Source: Bacteroidia bacterium (lineage in GTDB: Bacteria; Bacteroidota; Bacteroidia; NS11-12g; UBA9320). From it: 64,000 nucleotides of DNA. A program made the translations under genes and the position numbers. The notes beneath the pieces were generated by a model, which searched no databases, was not told the origin of the DNA, and saw only the letters and a program-made list of their open reading frames with translations. The stretch spans positions 226,831 to 290,830 of the forward strand of contig JAGYJG010000001.1 in NCBI GenBank assembly GCA_018402155.1, written 5' to 3'. Below, in pieces: positions 45,559 to 54,587 of the stretch; positions within the stretch are counted from its first letter, which is position 1, and each line of letters starts with the position of its first letter.

Positions 45559-46021
45559 ACGTGCAAAAATTGCGGACTTTGTAGCCATTAAGCAGACAAA
45601 TTGTGTTACTTAAAGTGTTCAAAAAAGAGATTAACTGCCTAAAATTCTGATTTCGATTGCATTTGGTCCATATTATAGGCTAGCCAGTATGAGAGTATTT
45701 TTAATTTTTCTTTGGATTTGGTATTTTAAGTGTACTCCTACTTTCAAAAAAAATTACAAAATTGAGAACAGACTGACTTTTCTTGGCAAATACCTATGAA
45801 GTCTAATGTGAGACTTTTTTTGTGATTGACAAACCTCAGTACTGCACTTATTTGCTAGGATTGACAACTAAAATCAAATTGTATTTCAGTTTTAGGGAAT
45901 TAATAGCATAAAGGTACGTACAGATTTCATTGCTGAAAACAGTTGCCATTGGCCACCCAATAGTAGTGCTTTTTATTTTATGGTCTTTATTTCCAGACTG
46001 ATTCTATTGGAGTACTTGTAG
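45559..46021. other. Intergenic region between nhaA promoter and sucB end
   Basis: About 460 bp lie between the nhaA promoter and the stop codon of sucB. I see no ORF with family features, no hairpin strong enough to be a terminator, and no RNA gene. Confidence 0.4.
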
Positions 46022-47278
46022 CTATAATCCCATCAAAATATCCATAGGGTCTTTGCCCATTAGCATGGTTCTTGGGTTTTCTAAGTAGTTTTTTACTGTC
46101 ACCAAAAAACCTACGGATTCTTTGCCATCAATGATACGGTGATCGTAGCTCAAGGCAACATACATAACCGGTCTAGCAACGATTTGGCCGTTTTCAACTA
46201 CAGCACGATCTACGATATTATGCATACCTAATATGGCACTTTGTGGCGGGTTTATAATAGGTGTACTGAGCATAGAGCCAAAAACGCCCCCGTTGGTGAT
46301 GGTAAATGTGCCGCCAGTCATTTCGGGTATAGTGAGTTTACCATCTCTCGCTTTTATGGCTAGGCGTTTCACTTCAGCTTCTATTTCCCACATAGTCATG
46401 GTTTCTACGTTGCGCATTACTGGAACCATTAGGCCTTTAGGGCTGCTTACCGCTATGGAGACATCCACAAAATCGTTTATCACCATTTCATCCCCATCTA
46501 AAAATGCATTTACCTTAGGATATTTTTGAAGGGCCAGAGCGCAAGCCCTTGTAAAAAAGGACATAAAGCCAAGTCCTACTCCGTGTATTTCTTTAAACTT
46601 TTCTTTATACTCATCACGCACGTCAAATATAGGCTGCATATTTACCTCATTAAATGTGGTGAGCATTGCTGTTTCGTTTTTGGCTGCTACGAGTCTTCGG
46701 GCAATGGTTTTTCGCAAGTTGCTCATTTTCTGGCGATTTTGCTCACGACTTGGCTGGGTAATGGTGGAGTAGTCCATAGCTCCTGCCTCTGCCATTATTG
46801 CATCGTATTTGGTGATGCGGCCATCTTTGCCAGTTCCCCGCACAGTGACAGAGGCTATCCCCTTCTCCGAAAGTATTTTTGCAGCAGCAGGACTTGGTGT
46901 TCCCGTTGCGTAGTTAGTCTCTTTGGTATTTGTGTCGTTGTCTTGTTTGGTTGCAGTATCCTCTTTCAGATTTGCTGTTTTGGCTGGTTTGTCATCTTCC
47001 ACTGGATTTTCTTTTATGGGTGAAGCTCCAGCTGGGACCGCTGCGTCTGTATCTATACTAGCTACTACAGCACCTATTTCTACATCTTCACCTTCTGCTA
47101 CCAGTATTTTTAAAACTCCTGATTTTTCTGCGTTTAGCTCTACGGTAGCTTTGTCACTTTCTAGCTCTGCTACTGCTTCATCCATCTCCACATAGTCTCC
47201 ATCCTCTTTTAGCCAAGAGGCTATAGTCACCTGTGTTACTGATTCTCCTACTGAAGGTATTTTTAGTTCGATTGCCAT
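46022..47278 (-). CDS. sucB: Dihydrolipoyl succinyltransferase, E2 of 2-oxoglutarate dehydrogenase
   Basis: This 418-residue E2 core protein passes the succinyl group to CoA in the TCA cycle. The lipoyl domain (1-78) carries the lipoylation lysine in [11 protein letters not shown]. An Ala/Pro/Lys-rich linker (about 85-135) and an E3-binding domain ([13 protein letters not shown]) follow. The catalytic domain ends with the active-site histidine and aspartate in [10 protein letters not shown] and the terminal DILMGL. These features fit 2-oxoglutarate rather than pyruvate E2. I start at ATG 47278 ([13 protein letters not shown]); the upstream ATG at 47299 lies in the promoter region, where TAAATTTG (47297-47304) is the likely -7 element. 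sucA is not in the window. Confidence 0.94.
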   Translation of the reverse strand: MAIELKIPSVGESVTQVTIASWLKEDGDYVEMDEAVAELESDKATVELNAEKSGVLKILVAEGEDVEIGAVVASIDTDAAVPAGASPIKENPVEDDKPAKTANLKEDTATKQDNDTNTKETNYATGTPSPAAAKILSEKGIASVTVRGTGKDGRITKYDAIMAEAGAMDYSTITQPSREQNRQKMSNLRKTIARRLVAAKNETAMLTTFNEVNMQPIFDVRDEYKEKFKEIHGVGLGFMSFFTRACALALQKYPKVNAFLDGDEMVINDFVDVSIAVSSPKGLMVPVMRNVETMTMWEIEAEVKRLAIKARDGKLTIPEMTGGTFTITNGGVFGSMLSTPIINPPQSAILGMHNIVDRAVVENGQIVARPVMYVALSYDHRIIDGKESVGFLVTVKNYLENPRTMLMGKDPMDILMGL

Positions 47279-47487
47279 GGATTTGATATTGTTTGGCAAA
47301 TTTAAAAGAGAAATTCAACTTAGAGCCGTTAAACTTAAATTATTACGAAAACACAAAGCCAACCAATAATTTTGTCTTACCGGTATAATATGGCTAAGTA
47401 TTGAAGTAGTTTATGTATTCAAATTTTTAATTACAAGGTACTCATAAAAAAAATAAGTTCAGCAGCTTTTCTGATCAATTGCAGTTG

Positions 47488-47495
47488 TACTTTTG
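47488..47495 (+). promoter_or_regulatory. -7 element of menD
   Basis: TACTTTTG fits TAnnTTTG and ends 7 bp before the menD ATG, so the transcript would be nearly leaderless. The -33 region is T-rich without a clean TTG. Confidence 0.5.
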
Positions 47496-47502
47496 ATGTG
47501 AA

Positions 47503-49146
47503 ATGAATTTACAGCATTGTATTAATTCTATAGTTAGTCTATTACCCGGAAACCACGCAGTGATTTCACCCGGAAGTCGCAATGCTCCAGTCATTTTTGC
47601 ATTGCATCAAAGTGCGAAAAAATGCTACAGTATCGTAGATGAGCGCAGCGCAGCTTTTGTAGCTTTGGGGATGGCCAAACACACTAAGCAGCCAGTTATA
47701 TTATCGTGCACCAGTGGTACAGCAGCACTCAATTATTACCCTGCTATTGCAGAAGCGTATTATGCACGTGTGCCTCTTATAATACTAACAGCAGATAGAC
47801 CACCAGAAAAAATTGATGCGTGGGACGGGCAGGCTATCCGTCAAAAGGGGGTGTACAAAAGTCATTTACGCGCAGAGTTTCAAACACCAGATGAGTATCA
47901 CGATATAGATGGTTTTGTAGCTATAGCAAAGCGAGTGCTAAGTTGTATGAATTCTGAAATATGTGGACCAATTCACATTAATATCCCTATTCGGGAGCCA
48001 TTTTATGATTTTAATATCAACGGAATAGAAGTGCAAAATCTGGATCCACAACTAGGACATATATATGAACTAAGTGCAGCAGCGGTAGCCAATCATACTA
48101 ACTTAGATTTTAGCCAAAAAAAAGTACTGATTTTTAATGGTATGGTTGATGGTGAAGACATTCGCCTTGCAAGTGATAATTACAGTGTTATTTTAAGTGA
48201 TATCACGTCCAATCAAACGAGCGACGTGCACTATTGGGACGCTTTGCTGTTCTCTGCCCAAAGTAAGCCAAACGGACTTGATTTTTTGAGCGTCTTGAGA
48301 CCAGATGTTCTGATAACCACAGGCACTACTACTATATCTAAGGGACTAAAACGTTTTTTACAGCACCATAAACCAGCGCATCATTTTCATTTGACTAGTT
48401 ATTATGAAGTAGGAGATATGTTTGAAACCAAGCCGCGTATTATACACCCACAAGATGTAGCGCAGGTGATCGAAACTGAAAACGACACCAACGGAGAACG
48501 CAGTGGCCCATATATTCGCGCTTGGCTCAATATGACAAGGGCTTTTCAAGAACGGTTTGGAATGTTAGATTGGAGCAATTTTAATGAGTTTTGTGTAGTG
48601 AACTATGCACTCAGCCAACTTCCTAAAAACTCTATTTTGCACATCAGTAATAGTATGCCGCCGAGGTATGTGTCTTTTTTGTTAAACAGTGATAATAATA
48701 ATCTAACTATACATTGCAATAGAGGTACAAGTGGTATAGATGGAAGTACAAGTACAGCAGTGGGAAACGCTATGTTAACAGATAATGATGTTTATTTGAT
48801 AACAGGAGATATAGCTTTTTTTTATGATATAAATGCCTTTTACAATGAGCAATTACCACCAAACTTAAAAATCGTACTGTTAAATAACGGAGCAGGAGGA
48901 ATATTTGAGATGATAGCCGGACCGCAGAAAATGGGGGAGGCATTGCCGTACCAAACTACTCCCCACTCACGAAATGCTGTTTTGCTTGCACAGCACTTTG
49001 GTTTAGAATATCGTATGGCAGACACTGTAGGCAAATTTGCCCAAGGATGCGATGCACTTTTGGCCAGTAAAAATGCGATGATTTTGGAGGTGCAAACTAG
49101 TAAAGAAAGTAATCTACGTTTTTTTGAAGCCTTTAAAAATTTATGA
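47503..49146 (+). CDS. menD: SEPHCHC synthase (menaquinone biosynthesis)
   Basis: MenD is a thiamine-diphosphate enzyme that joins isochorismate and 2-oxoglutarate in menaquinone synthesis. The 547-residue protein shows SPGSRNAPV near the N-terminus with DERSAAFVALGMAK and the conserved CTSGTAALNYYPA. The ThDP region near the C-terminus includes NRGTSGIDGSTSTAVG and NNGAGGIFEM. Menaquinone is the usual respiratory quinone of the phylum. The gene stands alone here; no other men gene is in the window. Confidence 0.96.
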   Translation: MNLQHCINSIVSLLPGNHAVISPGSRNAPVIFALHQSAKKCYSIVDERSAAFVALGMAKHTKQPVILSCTSGTAALNYYPAIAEAYYARVPLIILTADRPPEKIDAWDGQAIRQKGVYKSHLRAEFQTPDEYHDIDGFVAIAKRVLSCMNSEICGPIHINIPIREPFYDFNINGIEVQNLDPQLGHIYELSAAAVANHTNLDFSQKKVLIFNGMVDGEDIRLASDNYSVILSDITSNQTSDVHYWDALLFSAQSKPNGLDFLSVLRPDVLITTGTTTISKGLKRFLQHHKPAHHFHLTSYYEVGDMFETKPRIIHPQDVAQVIETENDTNGERSGPYIRAWLNMTRAFQERFGMLDWSNFNEFCVVNYALSQLPKNSILHISNSMPPRYVSFLLNSDNNNLTIHCNRGTSGIDGSTSTAVGNAMLTDNDVYLITGDIAFFYDINAFYNEQLPPNLKIVLLNNGAGGIFEMIAGPQKMGEALPYQTTPHSRNAVLLAQHFGLEYRMADTVGKFAQGCDALLASKNAMILEVQTSKESNLRFFEAFKNL

Positions 49147-49181
49147 GTGTTTTCGTCGTGGAATAAAATTTTGCAACGAAG

Positions 49182-49388
49182 GCTAACTCAACTTAAAAAT
49201 CGCTGCCTGTGGGGAGGGTTAGATATGGCCATTGAATAAAAATTACCTGACTTGCCTGTGACGCTATTAATAGCTTGGCGTGAAGGCAAGTTAAGTTAGA
49301 TGGGCAGTATTTTTTTCCGGTGAGGAGTGACTGTTGTTGTAAGGTTTTTTGAGTTGATTTTTTTGGACGACGTCCAGAAAAAATCAAC
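49182..49388. repeat. Palindrome-rich non-coding block downstream of menD
   Basis: Within the 400-bp gap between menD and the next lipoprotein gene several inverted repeats are packed together. ACTTGCC (49250-49256) pairs with GGCAAGT (49285-49291). Inside it ACGC pairs with GCGT, and the core GCTATTAATAGC (49263-49274) is a 12-bp palindrome. Further right, GTTGATTTTTT (49353-49363) pairs with AAAAAATCAAC (49378-49388), with GGAC/GTCC as inner stem. CTAACT near 49182 is echoed by AGTTAG further on. No flank looks like a simple terminator, so this may be a decayed MITE-like element or a structured RNA. Confidence 0.45.
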
Positions 49389-49547
49389 TTAATTGATACA
49401 GGACAGGCCTGAATACTGTTTTTGCTTTTTATACCTATTGAAGATAGAAAACCGTGGGGCCTGAAGGAGTAGAGATGGCACTTCTAATCAGAGTCATTTT
49501 TATACGACTTTATATTTTATATCATTTTTACTCGTTTTGCGGTTGCG

Positions 49548-50111
49548 CTACATCAGTATGAATACTTTGTCTTTTAAAGCAATAATTGCTTTTGCTGCCT
49601 TTTTGGAAGGCTTGAATCTGGTTGTTAGTTTATCGTTATGTAGAGTCAATTGCCACGAATTTTCATCGAACATATCTTTAATCTTACTCAGTAAGAGCGT
49701 AGTCGTAAACCTTGATGTGAATCCAGTTTTATTCTTTTCGTTGAAAAGCAAACTGATTTCGCTAGTACTGATATTAGTTACTTTATTGATTAGTTTCAAG
49801 CTATCAATGGATTTTATTAGCGTAGTACTTGTTACACTAAAGTTTACTACAGCGGAGTCTTTAATTTCATCCTTATATCGGAAGGTCATGTCTAAAAGTA
49901 CCTCTTGATTTTCGGTGTCGGAAAAAAACCTTACGGGTTTTATAAAATATTGACTACCGTCTACTCCGACATAAAATGTCTCAAAATATTTTTTACCTGA
50001 TTTATTCGTTGATGGTTTAACAGAGAAACAACCGCAAAGCAATACAACCATTGCCAAAAGAATACTTGTTTTAGAGCTGAACATAGTTGAGTCTTTTTTC
50101 TGAATATTCAT
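49548..50111 (-). CDS. Lipoprotein of unknown function
   Basis: The protein is 187 residues long from ATG 50111, or 178 from ATG 50084. It is a lipoprotein (VVLLCGCFSV). Its mature part is rich in beta strands (FETFYVGVDGSQYFIKPVRF, EVLLDMTFRY, AVVNFSVTST). It has no motif I recognise. It lies 3 bp after the stop of the neighbouring lipoprotein gene, so the two form an operon. They may be functionally linked, for example as envelope stress or surface proteins, but that is a guess from position. Confidence 0.65.
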   Translation of the reverse strand: MNIQKKDSTMFSSKTSILLAMVVLLCGCFSVKPSTNKSGKKYFETFYVGVDGSQYFIKPVRFFSDTENQEVLLDMTFRYKDEIKDSAVVNFSVTSTTLIKSIDSLKLINKVTNISTSEISLLFNEKNKTGFTSRFTTTLLLSKIKDMFDENSWQLTLHNDKLTTRFKPSKKAAKAIIALKDKVFILM

Positions 50112-50114
50112 AGG

Positions 50115-50606
50115 TTAATTTTTAAATCGCGCTGAAAGTGATTTAGCCTTGGATAAAAAGTCGGGAAATTCAGCTATTTTCGAAACGGCAAGTAGATATA
50201 TTAAATTGTTGCTAAAATTTTGTGTGTGGATCGCAATGTGCGTTGTGTCGTTATCGTACGTGCTTAGCAGATATGTGGTAGAGTCTCCTTCAAAGTAGGT
50301 TTTTACGGTGTTTTCTGCGAGTTGAATATCACCTAATTCCTTGATAGAAGTGTTGAATGGAATTCCGATAAATATCAGTAGACTATCTGATTCAATACAT
50401 CTGTACAGCGGTATTTGTATTGTGTTTTGCATAAAAAAAGAGCCGAAAAACGACTTTTTATGTGCAGTAATTTTCGCTAGCTTTTCCCCACTCTCTAGTT
50501 GAAACTCAATGTCATTAAAAATGGGAATAGTGTTGGAAGTCGAAGACTTGCATCCAACCCAACTAACGATAAATAAAAACGAGAAGTAATAAAGTGTTTT
50601 TTTCAC
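50115..50606 (-). CDS. Lipoprotein of unknown function
   Basis: This 163-residue protein has a lipoprotein signal with Cys19 (FIVSWVGCKSS) and a mature region with alternating beta pattern (DIEFQLESGEKLAKITAHKK, TYFEGDSTTYLLSTYDND). I do not recognise a family. It is the first gene of a two-gene unit with 49548-50111, and is separated from the TRL-like gene upstream by a terminator. Confidence 0.65.
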   Translation of the reverse strand: MKKTLYYFSFLFIVSWVGCKSSTSNTIPIFNDIEFQLESGEKLAKITAHKKSFFGSFFMQNTIQIPLYRCIESDSLLIFIGIPFNTSIKELGDIQLAENTVKTYFEGDSTTYLLSTYDNDTTHIAIHTQNFSNNLIYLLAVSKIAEFPDFLSKAKSLSARFKN

Positions 50607-50619
50607 TACGTAAAATAAA

Positions 50620-50652
50620 ATAGGTCAAGGATGTTTATATTCCTTGACCTAT
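50620..50652 (-). terminator. Intrinsic terminator of the TRL-like gene
   Basis: ATAGGTCAAGGA (50620-50631) and TCCTTGACCTAT (50641-50652) form a perfect 12-bp stem with a 9-base loop. On the minus strand a TTTTATTTTA run follows. Confidence 0.82.
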
Positions 50653-50661
50653 CGTCTGAAA

Positions 50662-50943
50662 TTACTCTCCAGTTACTATTGTGGTGTAGGTGGTTATTAT
50701 ATTAAGCACATTTGTTTGCTTAATATCAACCGTTGATATTTTTGTGATTCCACCATTTTTTGCAGCAGTTCTTATGCTTGCGTCTGCATCAAAAAATAGA
50801 ATTCCTAGATACCCTGTGCCAGACGATTGTCCAACTTTGTTGCCAACAGGATTGCTTGTAGCCGCTACTGGTAAAGTTAGTGAGCAGCTAGACATCATTG
50901 CAACAATTGCAAGTGATGCGAAAATTGATTTTACTGATTTCAT
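50662..50943 (-). CDS. TRL-like family small lipoprotein
   Basis: The 93-residue protein has a lipoprotein signal (VAMMSSCSLTLPVAATSN). A short domain follows with NPVGNKVGQSSGTGYLGILFFDADASIRTAAKNGGI, VSTVDIKQTN-like and final TYTTIVTGE motifs, matching TRL-like proteins (named from a tRNA-associated locus, function unknown). No tRNA gene is visible next to it. I start at ATG 50943, because it gives the lipoprotein signal; an upstream ATG at 50982 adds 13 residues. Confidence 0.85.
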   Translation of the reverse strand: MKSVKSIFASLAIVAMMSSCSLTLPVAATSNPVGNKVGQSSGTGYLGILFFDADASIRTAAKNGGITKISTVDIKQTNVLNIITTYTTIVTGE

Positions 50944-51471
50944 TTTTGCTTTTTTTATATAAATTATCTGTGTCCTATTCATTTGGCTTTTAGGTTTCGC
51001 CCCGTTTGTTAAAGTGATTTCTGGACTCCACTTGACGACACAAAAATAATTTCTTTTGTGACATAAATGATAAAGTGCTTCAAATGGCCCATAAAAAATA
51101 AAAAATAAGAGAGAGATAAACTCATATTAGGGTAACTCTTGTATACGAAACAAAATTAATATCCGGCCGAAAAAGCGGTTTAAATACAAAAGGCCTTTCT
51201 TCGAGATGAAAGAATTATGAGGGAATGATAGAGTTGCACTTGTGACTAGAATATAGCTTTCTATAAAAAAGCCAATGCCAAGCAAACCGATACACAGTAT
51301 AAAGGATACCCATGTTTAGGCGTAGTTGTGATTATTGCTTTTTTGCCAGTTTGTAAAGTTACAAAAGGGTGAACATAGAAGGTGTAGTTTTCGTTCGGCA
51401 ACAAGTTATTTAGAAATCATTTAGTAAAAAAACACAATGGTTAAACCCATTTATTACTTTTTCTTTGCACC
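50944..51471. other. Intergenic region, TRL-like gene to gcvT
   Basis: About 530 bp between divergent genes. A -7-like TTTCTTTG lies a few bases before the gcvT ATG. I see no other gene, strong hairpin or RNA; a glycine riboswitch, known before gcv genes elsewhere, is not evident by eye. Confidence 0.4.
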
Positions 51472-52578
51472 ATGTCTACAGATATAAATGCTTTGAAACG
51501 CACGTCACTTTACAATAAGCACATAGGTCTTGGTGCTAAAATGGTACCCTTTGCGGGTTATGATATGCCCGTACAATACGATGGTTTAGCAATTGAACAC
51601 CACGCGGTGAGAAATAGTGTAGGAATTTTTGATGTGAGCCACATGGGTGAGTTTGGCGTGAAAGGGAAAGATGCACAAGCCCTAGTAGCTTGGATTTGCT
51701 CCAATGATATAGGCAAAATGGTTAACCTACAAGCGCAGTATAACTGTATGCCAAACGACCAAGGAGGTATTATAGACGACCTTATAGTATACCGCTGGAA
51801 TGCTGAAGATTTTACACTAGTGGTAAATGCTAGCAACATAGCAAAAGATTGGGATTGGATTATGCAACAAAAAGAGGTAAAAGATTTTGATTGTGAATTG
51901 ATAGACCAGTCTGACGATATTTCGCTATTGGCAGTGCAAGGGCCAAAAGCTACTGAGCTACTACAAAAATTGACCGATGTAGACCTTTCTAGCATTAAGT
52001 TTTACCATTTTGCGGCCGGTGCTTTAGGCGGCAGTAGTGATGTAGTGATAAGCAACACAGGCTATACTGGTAGCGGTGGCTTTGAGCTATATGTTTTTAA
52101 TAAAGATGCAGAAATGATTTGGGATGCGGTGATGGAAGCCGGAAAAGAATACGATATAAAACCTTGTGGTCTTGGTGCTAGAGATACTCTCAGGCTAGAA
52201 AAAGGGTATTGCTTGTATGGCAATGATATTGATGACACGACCAGCCCCATAGAGGCAGGACTAGGTTGGATTACCAAGTTTACAGAGCCGTTCAACAATC
52301 AAGCGTATCATCAAAATTTAAAAAATGATGGAGTTTCTCGAAAGCTTGTGGGCTTCGAAATGATAGAAAGGGGAATACCCCGTCAGCACTATTTACTCGT
52401 AAATGCCGCTGGCGAGACTATTGGTGAGGTGACAAGTGGTACGCAAAGTCCATCACTAAATAAAGCTATAGGTATGGGCTACGTGAAACCTGAATATGCC
52501 GCAGCTGGATGCCATATTTACGTCCAAATACGAAAAAACACCCTTAAAGCTGTAGTGACTAAGCTTCCTTTTTTGTAA
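51472..52578 (+). CDS. gcvT: Glycine cleavage system aminomethyltransferase (T protein)
   Basis: GcvT transfers the methylene group from the lipoyl H protein to tetrahydrofolate and releases ammonia. The 368-residue protein contains the N-terminal VPFAGYDMPVQY, the VSHMGEF motif, the folate-binding NTGYTGSGGFELYV and the DTLRLEKGYCLYGNDID block. The C-terminal GEVTSGTQSPSLNKAIGMGYV completes the family pattern. gcvH and gcvP are not in the window, which is common for the phylum. Confidence 0.97.
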   Translation: MSTDINALKRTSLYNKHIGLGAKMVPFAGYDMPVQYDGLAIEHHAVRNSVGIFDVSHMGEFGVKGKDAQALVAWICSNDIGKMVNLQAQYNCMPNDQGGIIDDLIVYRWNAEDFTLVVNASNIAKDWDWIMQQKEVKDFDCELIDQSDDISLLAVQGPKATELLQKLTDVDLSSIKFYHFAAGALGGSSDVVISNTGYTGSGGFELYVFNKDAEMIWDAVMEAGKEYDIKPCGLGARDTLRLEKGYCLYGNDIDDTTSPIEAGLGWITKFTEPFNNQAYHQNLKNDGVSRKLVGFEMIERGIPRQHYLLVNAAGETIGEVTSGTQSPSLNKAIGMGYVKPEYAAAGCHIYVQIRKNTLKAVVTKLPFL

Positions 52579-52648
52579 GAACAAGTGCCAAAGCTTCCTA
52601 TAGCTCATACCAGAGATTTATAGACTAATATTTATTGAGGAAGAAGTC

Positions 52649-52751
52649 AAAAAAAATCGCCAATTTAGGTTGCAATAAATGGTGGTTCTTTTTAAGAAGC
52701 AGAATCACAAACCTAAATTGGCGAGTATTTTGGCATATTGCCAAATTTTGG
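52649..52751 (-). repeat. Large hairpin plus palindromes downstream of gcvT
   Basis: TCGCCAATTTAGGTT (52657-52671) pairs perfectly with AACCTAAATTGGCGA (52710-52724) around a 38-base loop. A run of eight A (52649-52656) lies outside the left arm, so on the minus strand this reads as hairpin plus U8, a classic intrinsic terminator. TTTGGCA-TAT-TGCCAAA (52729-52745) and CCAAATTTTGG lie just beside it. No convincing minus-strand protein gene precedes it, so a small RNA or an unrecognised element is possible. Confidence 0.5.
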
Positions 52752-53163
52752 CCTGGTTGTAGGTAATACATTTTTTTCTTAGGATTAATAACTTTTGGAG
52801 TTTTCACTGTGGGTTTTCGAAGCATTACCGGAGATTTTATAACTATAATCTTTGGTTGATTCCTTTTTTACAAGGTGGGCTATTTATTCTCTGGATTTCT
52901 AGAATAGTAGATTAAAACGTTTAGCAACTGAAGTGGAAATGATATACGGGCTGTTTGATTCTACTAGTTTGAGAGACAATAATGAGGCATGTTATGATGG
53001 AAATGCATGCAACATGTCCTAATAAACAAGCAGACAAGTAAGCTTCGCGTAAAACTTAACCTCTTTCTAACTACCTTTGCAACTTCATAAAAATATCAGG
53101 AGTGAAGTCGAGCGTATTGCGGTGGATTATCATTTCACCAGCACTAAAACAAATACACATTAG
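52752..53163. other. Intergenic region before the helicase gene
   Basis: This stretch carries a perfect -7 element TACCTTTG at 53072-53079, without a clear TTG box. A transcript from it would have a leader of about 80 bases before the helicase ATG, a length often seen for cold-shock-regulated helicase genes. No gene is seen otherwise. Confidence 0.4.
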
Positions 53164-54459
53164 ATGACATTTAAAGAACTAGGCTTATCAGAAGCCTTAC
53201 TAAAAGCAGTAGCCGACCAAGGCTACGAAACTCCAAGTCCTATACAAGAAAAGGCTATTCCGAAAATACTGCAAGGGCAAGACGTGCTAGCAAGTGCCCA
53301 AACAGGCACAGGTAAGACTGCTGGATTTGCTATGCCTATGATACAATTATTGGCAAAGGAACCACCTCGCCAGCGAAGACCTATACGAGCACTAGTTCTC
53401 ACACCCACGCGAGAACTAGCCTCACAGGTGCTAGAAGATGTACAAAATTATAGCAAGTACGTAGATTTGCGAAGTACAGTGATTTTTGGGGGAGTAAAAC
53501 AAAATCCTCAAGTAGACCAACTAAAGAGGGGTATTGACATACTCGTAGCTTGCCCAGGTAGATTGATGGATTTAGAAAGTCAGGGTTTTGTAGACCTCCG
53601 ACAAATAGAATTTTTGGTGCTAGACGAAGCAGATCGGATGTTAGACATGGGTTTCTTGAGAGATATCAAACGCATCATTGCCATGATGCCTCTAAAAAGA
53701 CAGAATTTATTATTTTCTGCTACCTTTAGTTCAGATATACGCAAGCTAGCTAATGGTCTACTAACCAACCCTGTAACCGTAGAAGCCACACCAGAAAACA
53801 CCACTGCCGATCGCGTAGACCAAATAGTTTACAAAGTAGACCAAGCGCGGAAAACAGAACTTATAACCAAACTTATATGGGACGGAAACTGGCATCAAGT
53901 ACTTGTGTTTACCCGCACTAAACACGGTGCAAATAGACTTGTACAGAAACTAGAAAAAGCAAAAATAACTGCAGCTGCGATTCATGGGAATAAATCGCAG
54001 GCAGCCCGCACAAAAGCATTGGCAAATTTTAAGAAAGGGGAAGTTAGTGTGCTGGTGGCTACAGATATTGCCGCGCGTGGTTTAGATATACCGCTATTAC
54101 CGTATGTTATAAATTTTGAATTGCCCAATGTGCCAGAAGACTATGTACATCGCATAGGGCGAACAGGCAGGGCAGGGGCAGCAGGTATTGCTATATCATT
54201 GGTTTCTGTGGAGGAGCTAGAGTACGTCCGTGGTATAGAAAAACTACTTGGTATGCCACTCGTGCAAGAGATTATTGAGGGTTTTGAACCAACTAAAGGC
54301 CCTGTAGAAGGGGGTAAAAAACGTATGCATGGGAAAGGTGGAAATACGAGTGGTGGTAGAGAGATTAGAAATAATAATACGACAAACCGAAATAACGGAA
54401 ATACAAATCGCAATGTAAGACAAAAATCACGATCCAAAGGAGGTGACAATAGAAACTAA
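53164..54459 (+). CDS. DEAD-box ATP-dependent RNA helicase (RhlE-like)
   Basis: The 431-residue RNA helicase has all core motifs: Q motif ([13 protein letters not shown]), Walker [31 protein letters not shown], and motif [13 protein letters not shown] basic, Asn/Arg/Gly-rich tail (about 375-431) follows. It unwinds RNA in ribosome assembly or mRNA decay, especially in the cold. The tail and short length fit the RhlE group. It is a single gene, and a stem-loop separates it from the convergent SPFH gene. Confidence 0.94.
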   Translation: MTFKELGLSEALLKAVADQGYETPSPIQEKAIPKILQGQDVLASAQTGTGKTAGFAMPMIQLLAKEPPRQRRPIRALVLTPTRELASQVLEDVQNYSKYVDLRSTVIFGGVKQNPQVDQLKRGIDILVACPGRLMDLESQGFVDLRQIEFLVLDEADRMLDMGFLRDIKRIIAMMPLKRQNLLFSATFSSDIRKLANGLLTNPVTVEATPENTTADRVDQIVYKVDQARKTELITKLIWDGNWHQVLVFTRTKHGANRLVQKLEKAKITAAAIHGNKSQAARTKALANFKKGEVSVLVATDIAARGLDIPLLPYVINFELPNVPEDYVHRIGRTGRAGAAGIAISLVSVEELEYVRGIEKLLGMPLVQEIIEGFEPTKGPVEGGKKRMHGKGGNTSGGREIRNNNTTNRNNGNTNRNVRQKSRSKGGDNRN

Positions 54460-54520
54460 TTATACAATCAAACTTCGGTAATCGTACTTTTTCTGCTAAA
54501 TATTGACTGTCGTATTGGTC

Positions 54521-54561
54521 AAAAAAATGGTTCAAGTCAGAGTTGTCGACTTGAACCATTT
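54521..54561 (-). terminator. Intrinsic terminator of the SPFH lipoprotein gene
   Basis: AAATGGTTCAAGTC (54525-54538) and GACTTGAACCATTT (54548-54561) form a perfect 14-bp stem with a 9-base loop. The A-run at 54521-54527 becomes a U-tract on the minus strand. Confidence 0.82.
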
Positions 54562-54587
54562 GGTAAATTAGAGTTCGCAGTTTTGTT

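Noticed and set aside
51000..51471. Glycine riboswitch before gcvT
   Set aside because: The leader appears very short judging from the -7-like box near the ATG, and I see no paired aptamer structure; a covariance-model search would be needed to exclude it fully.
52625..52825. 66-codon minus-strand frame downstream of gcvT
   Set aside because: It runs through the large hairpin and palindromes; the translation is low-complexity and matches nothing I know. The hairpin itself is reported instead.
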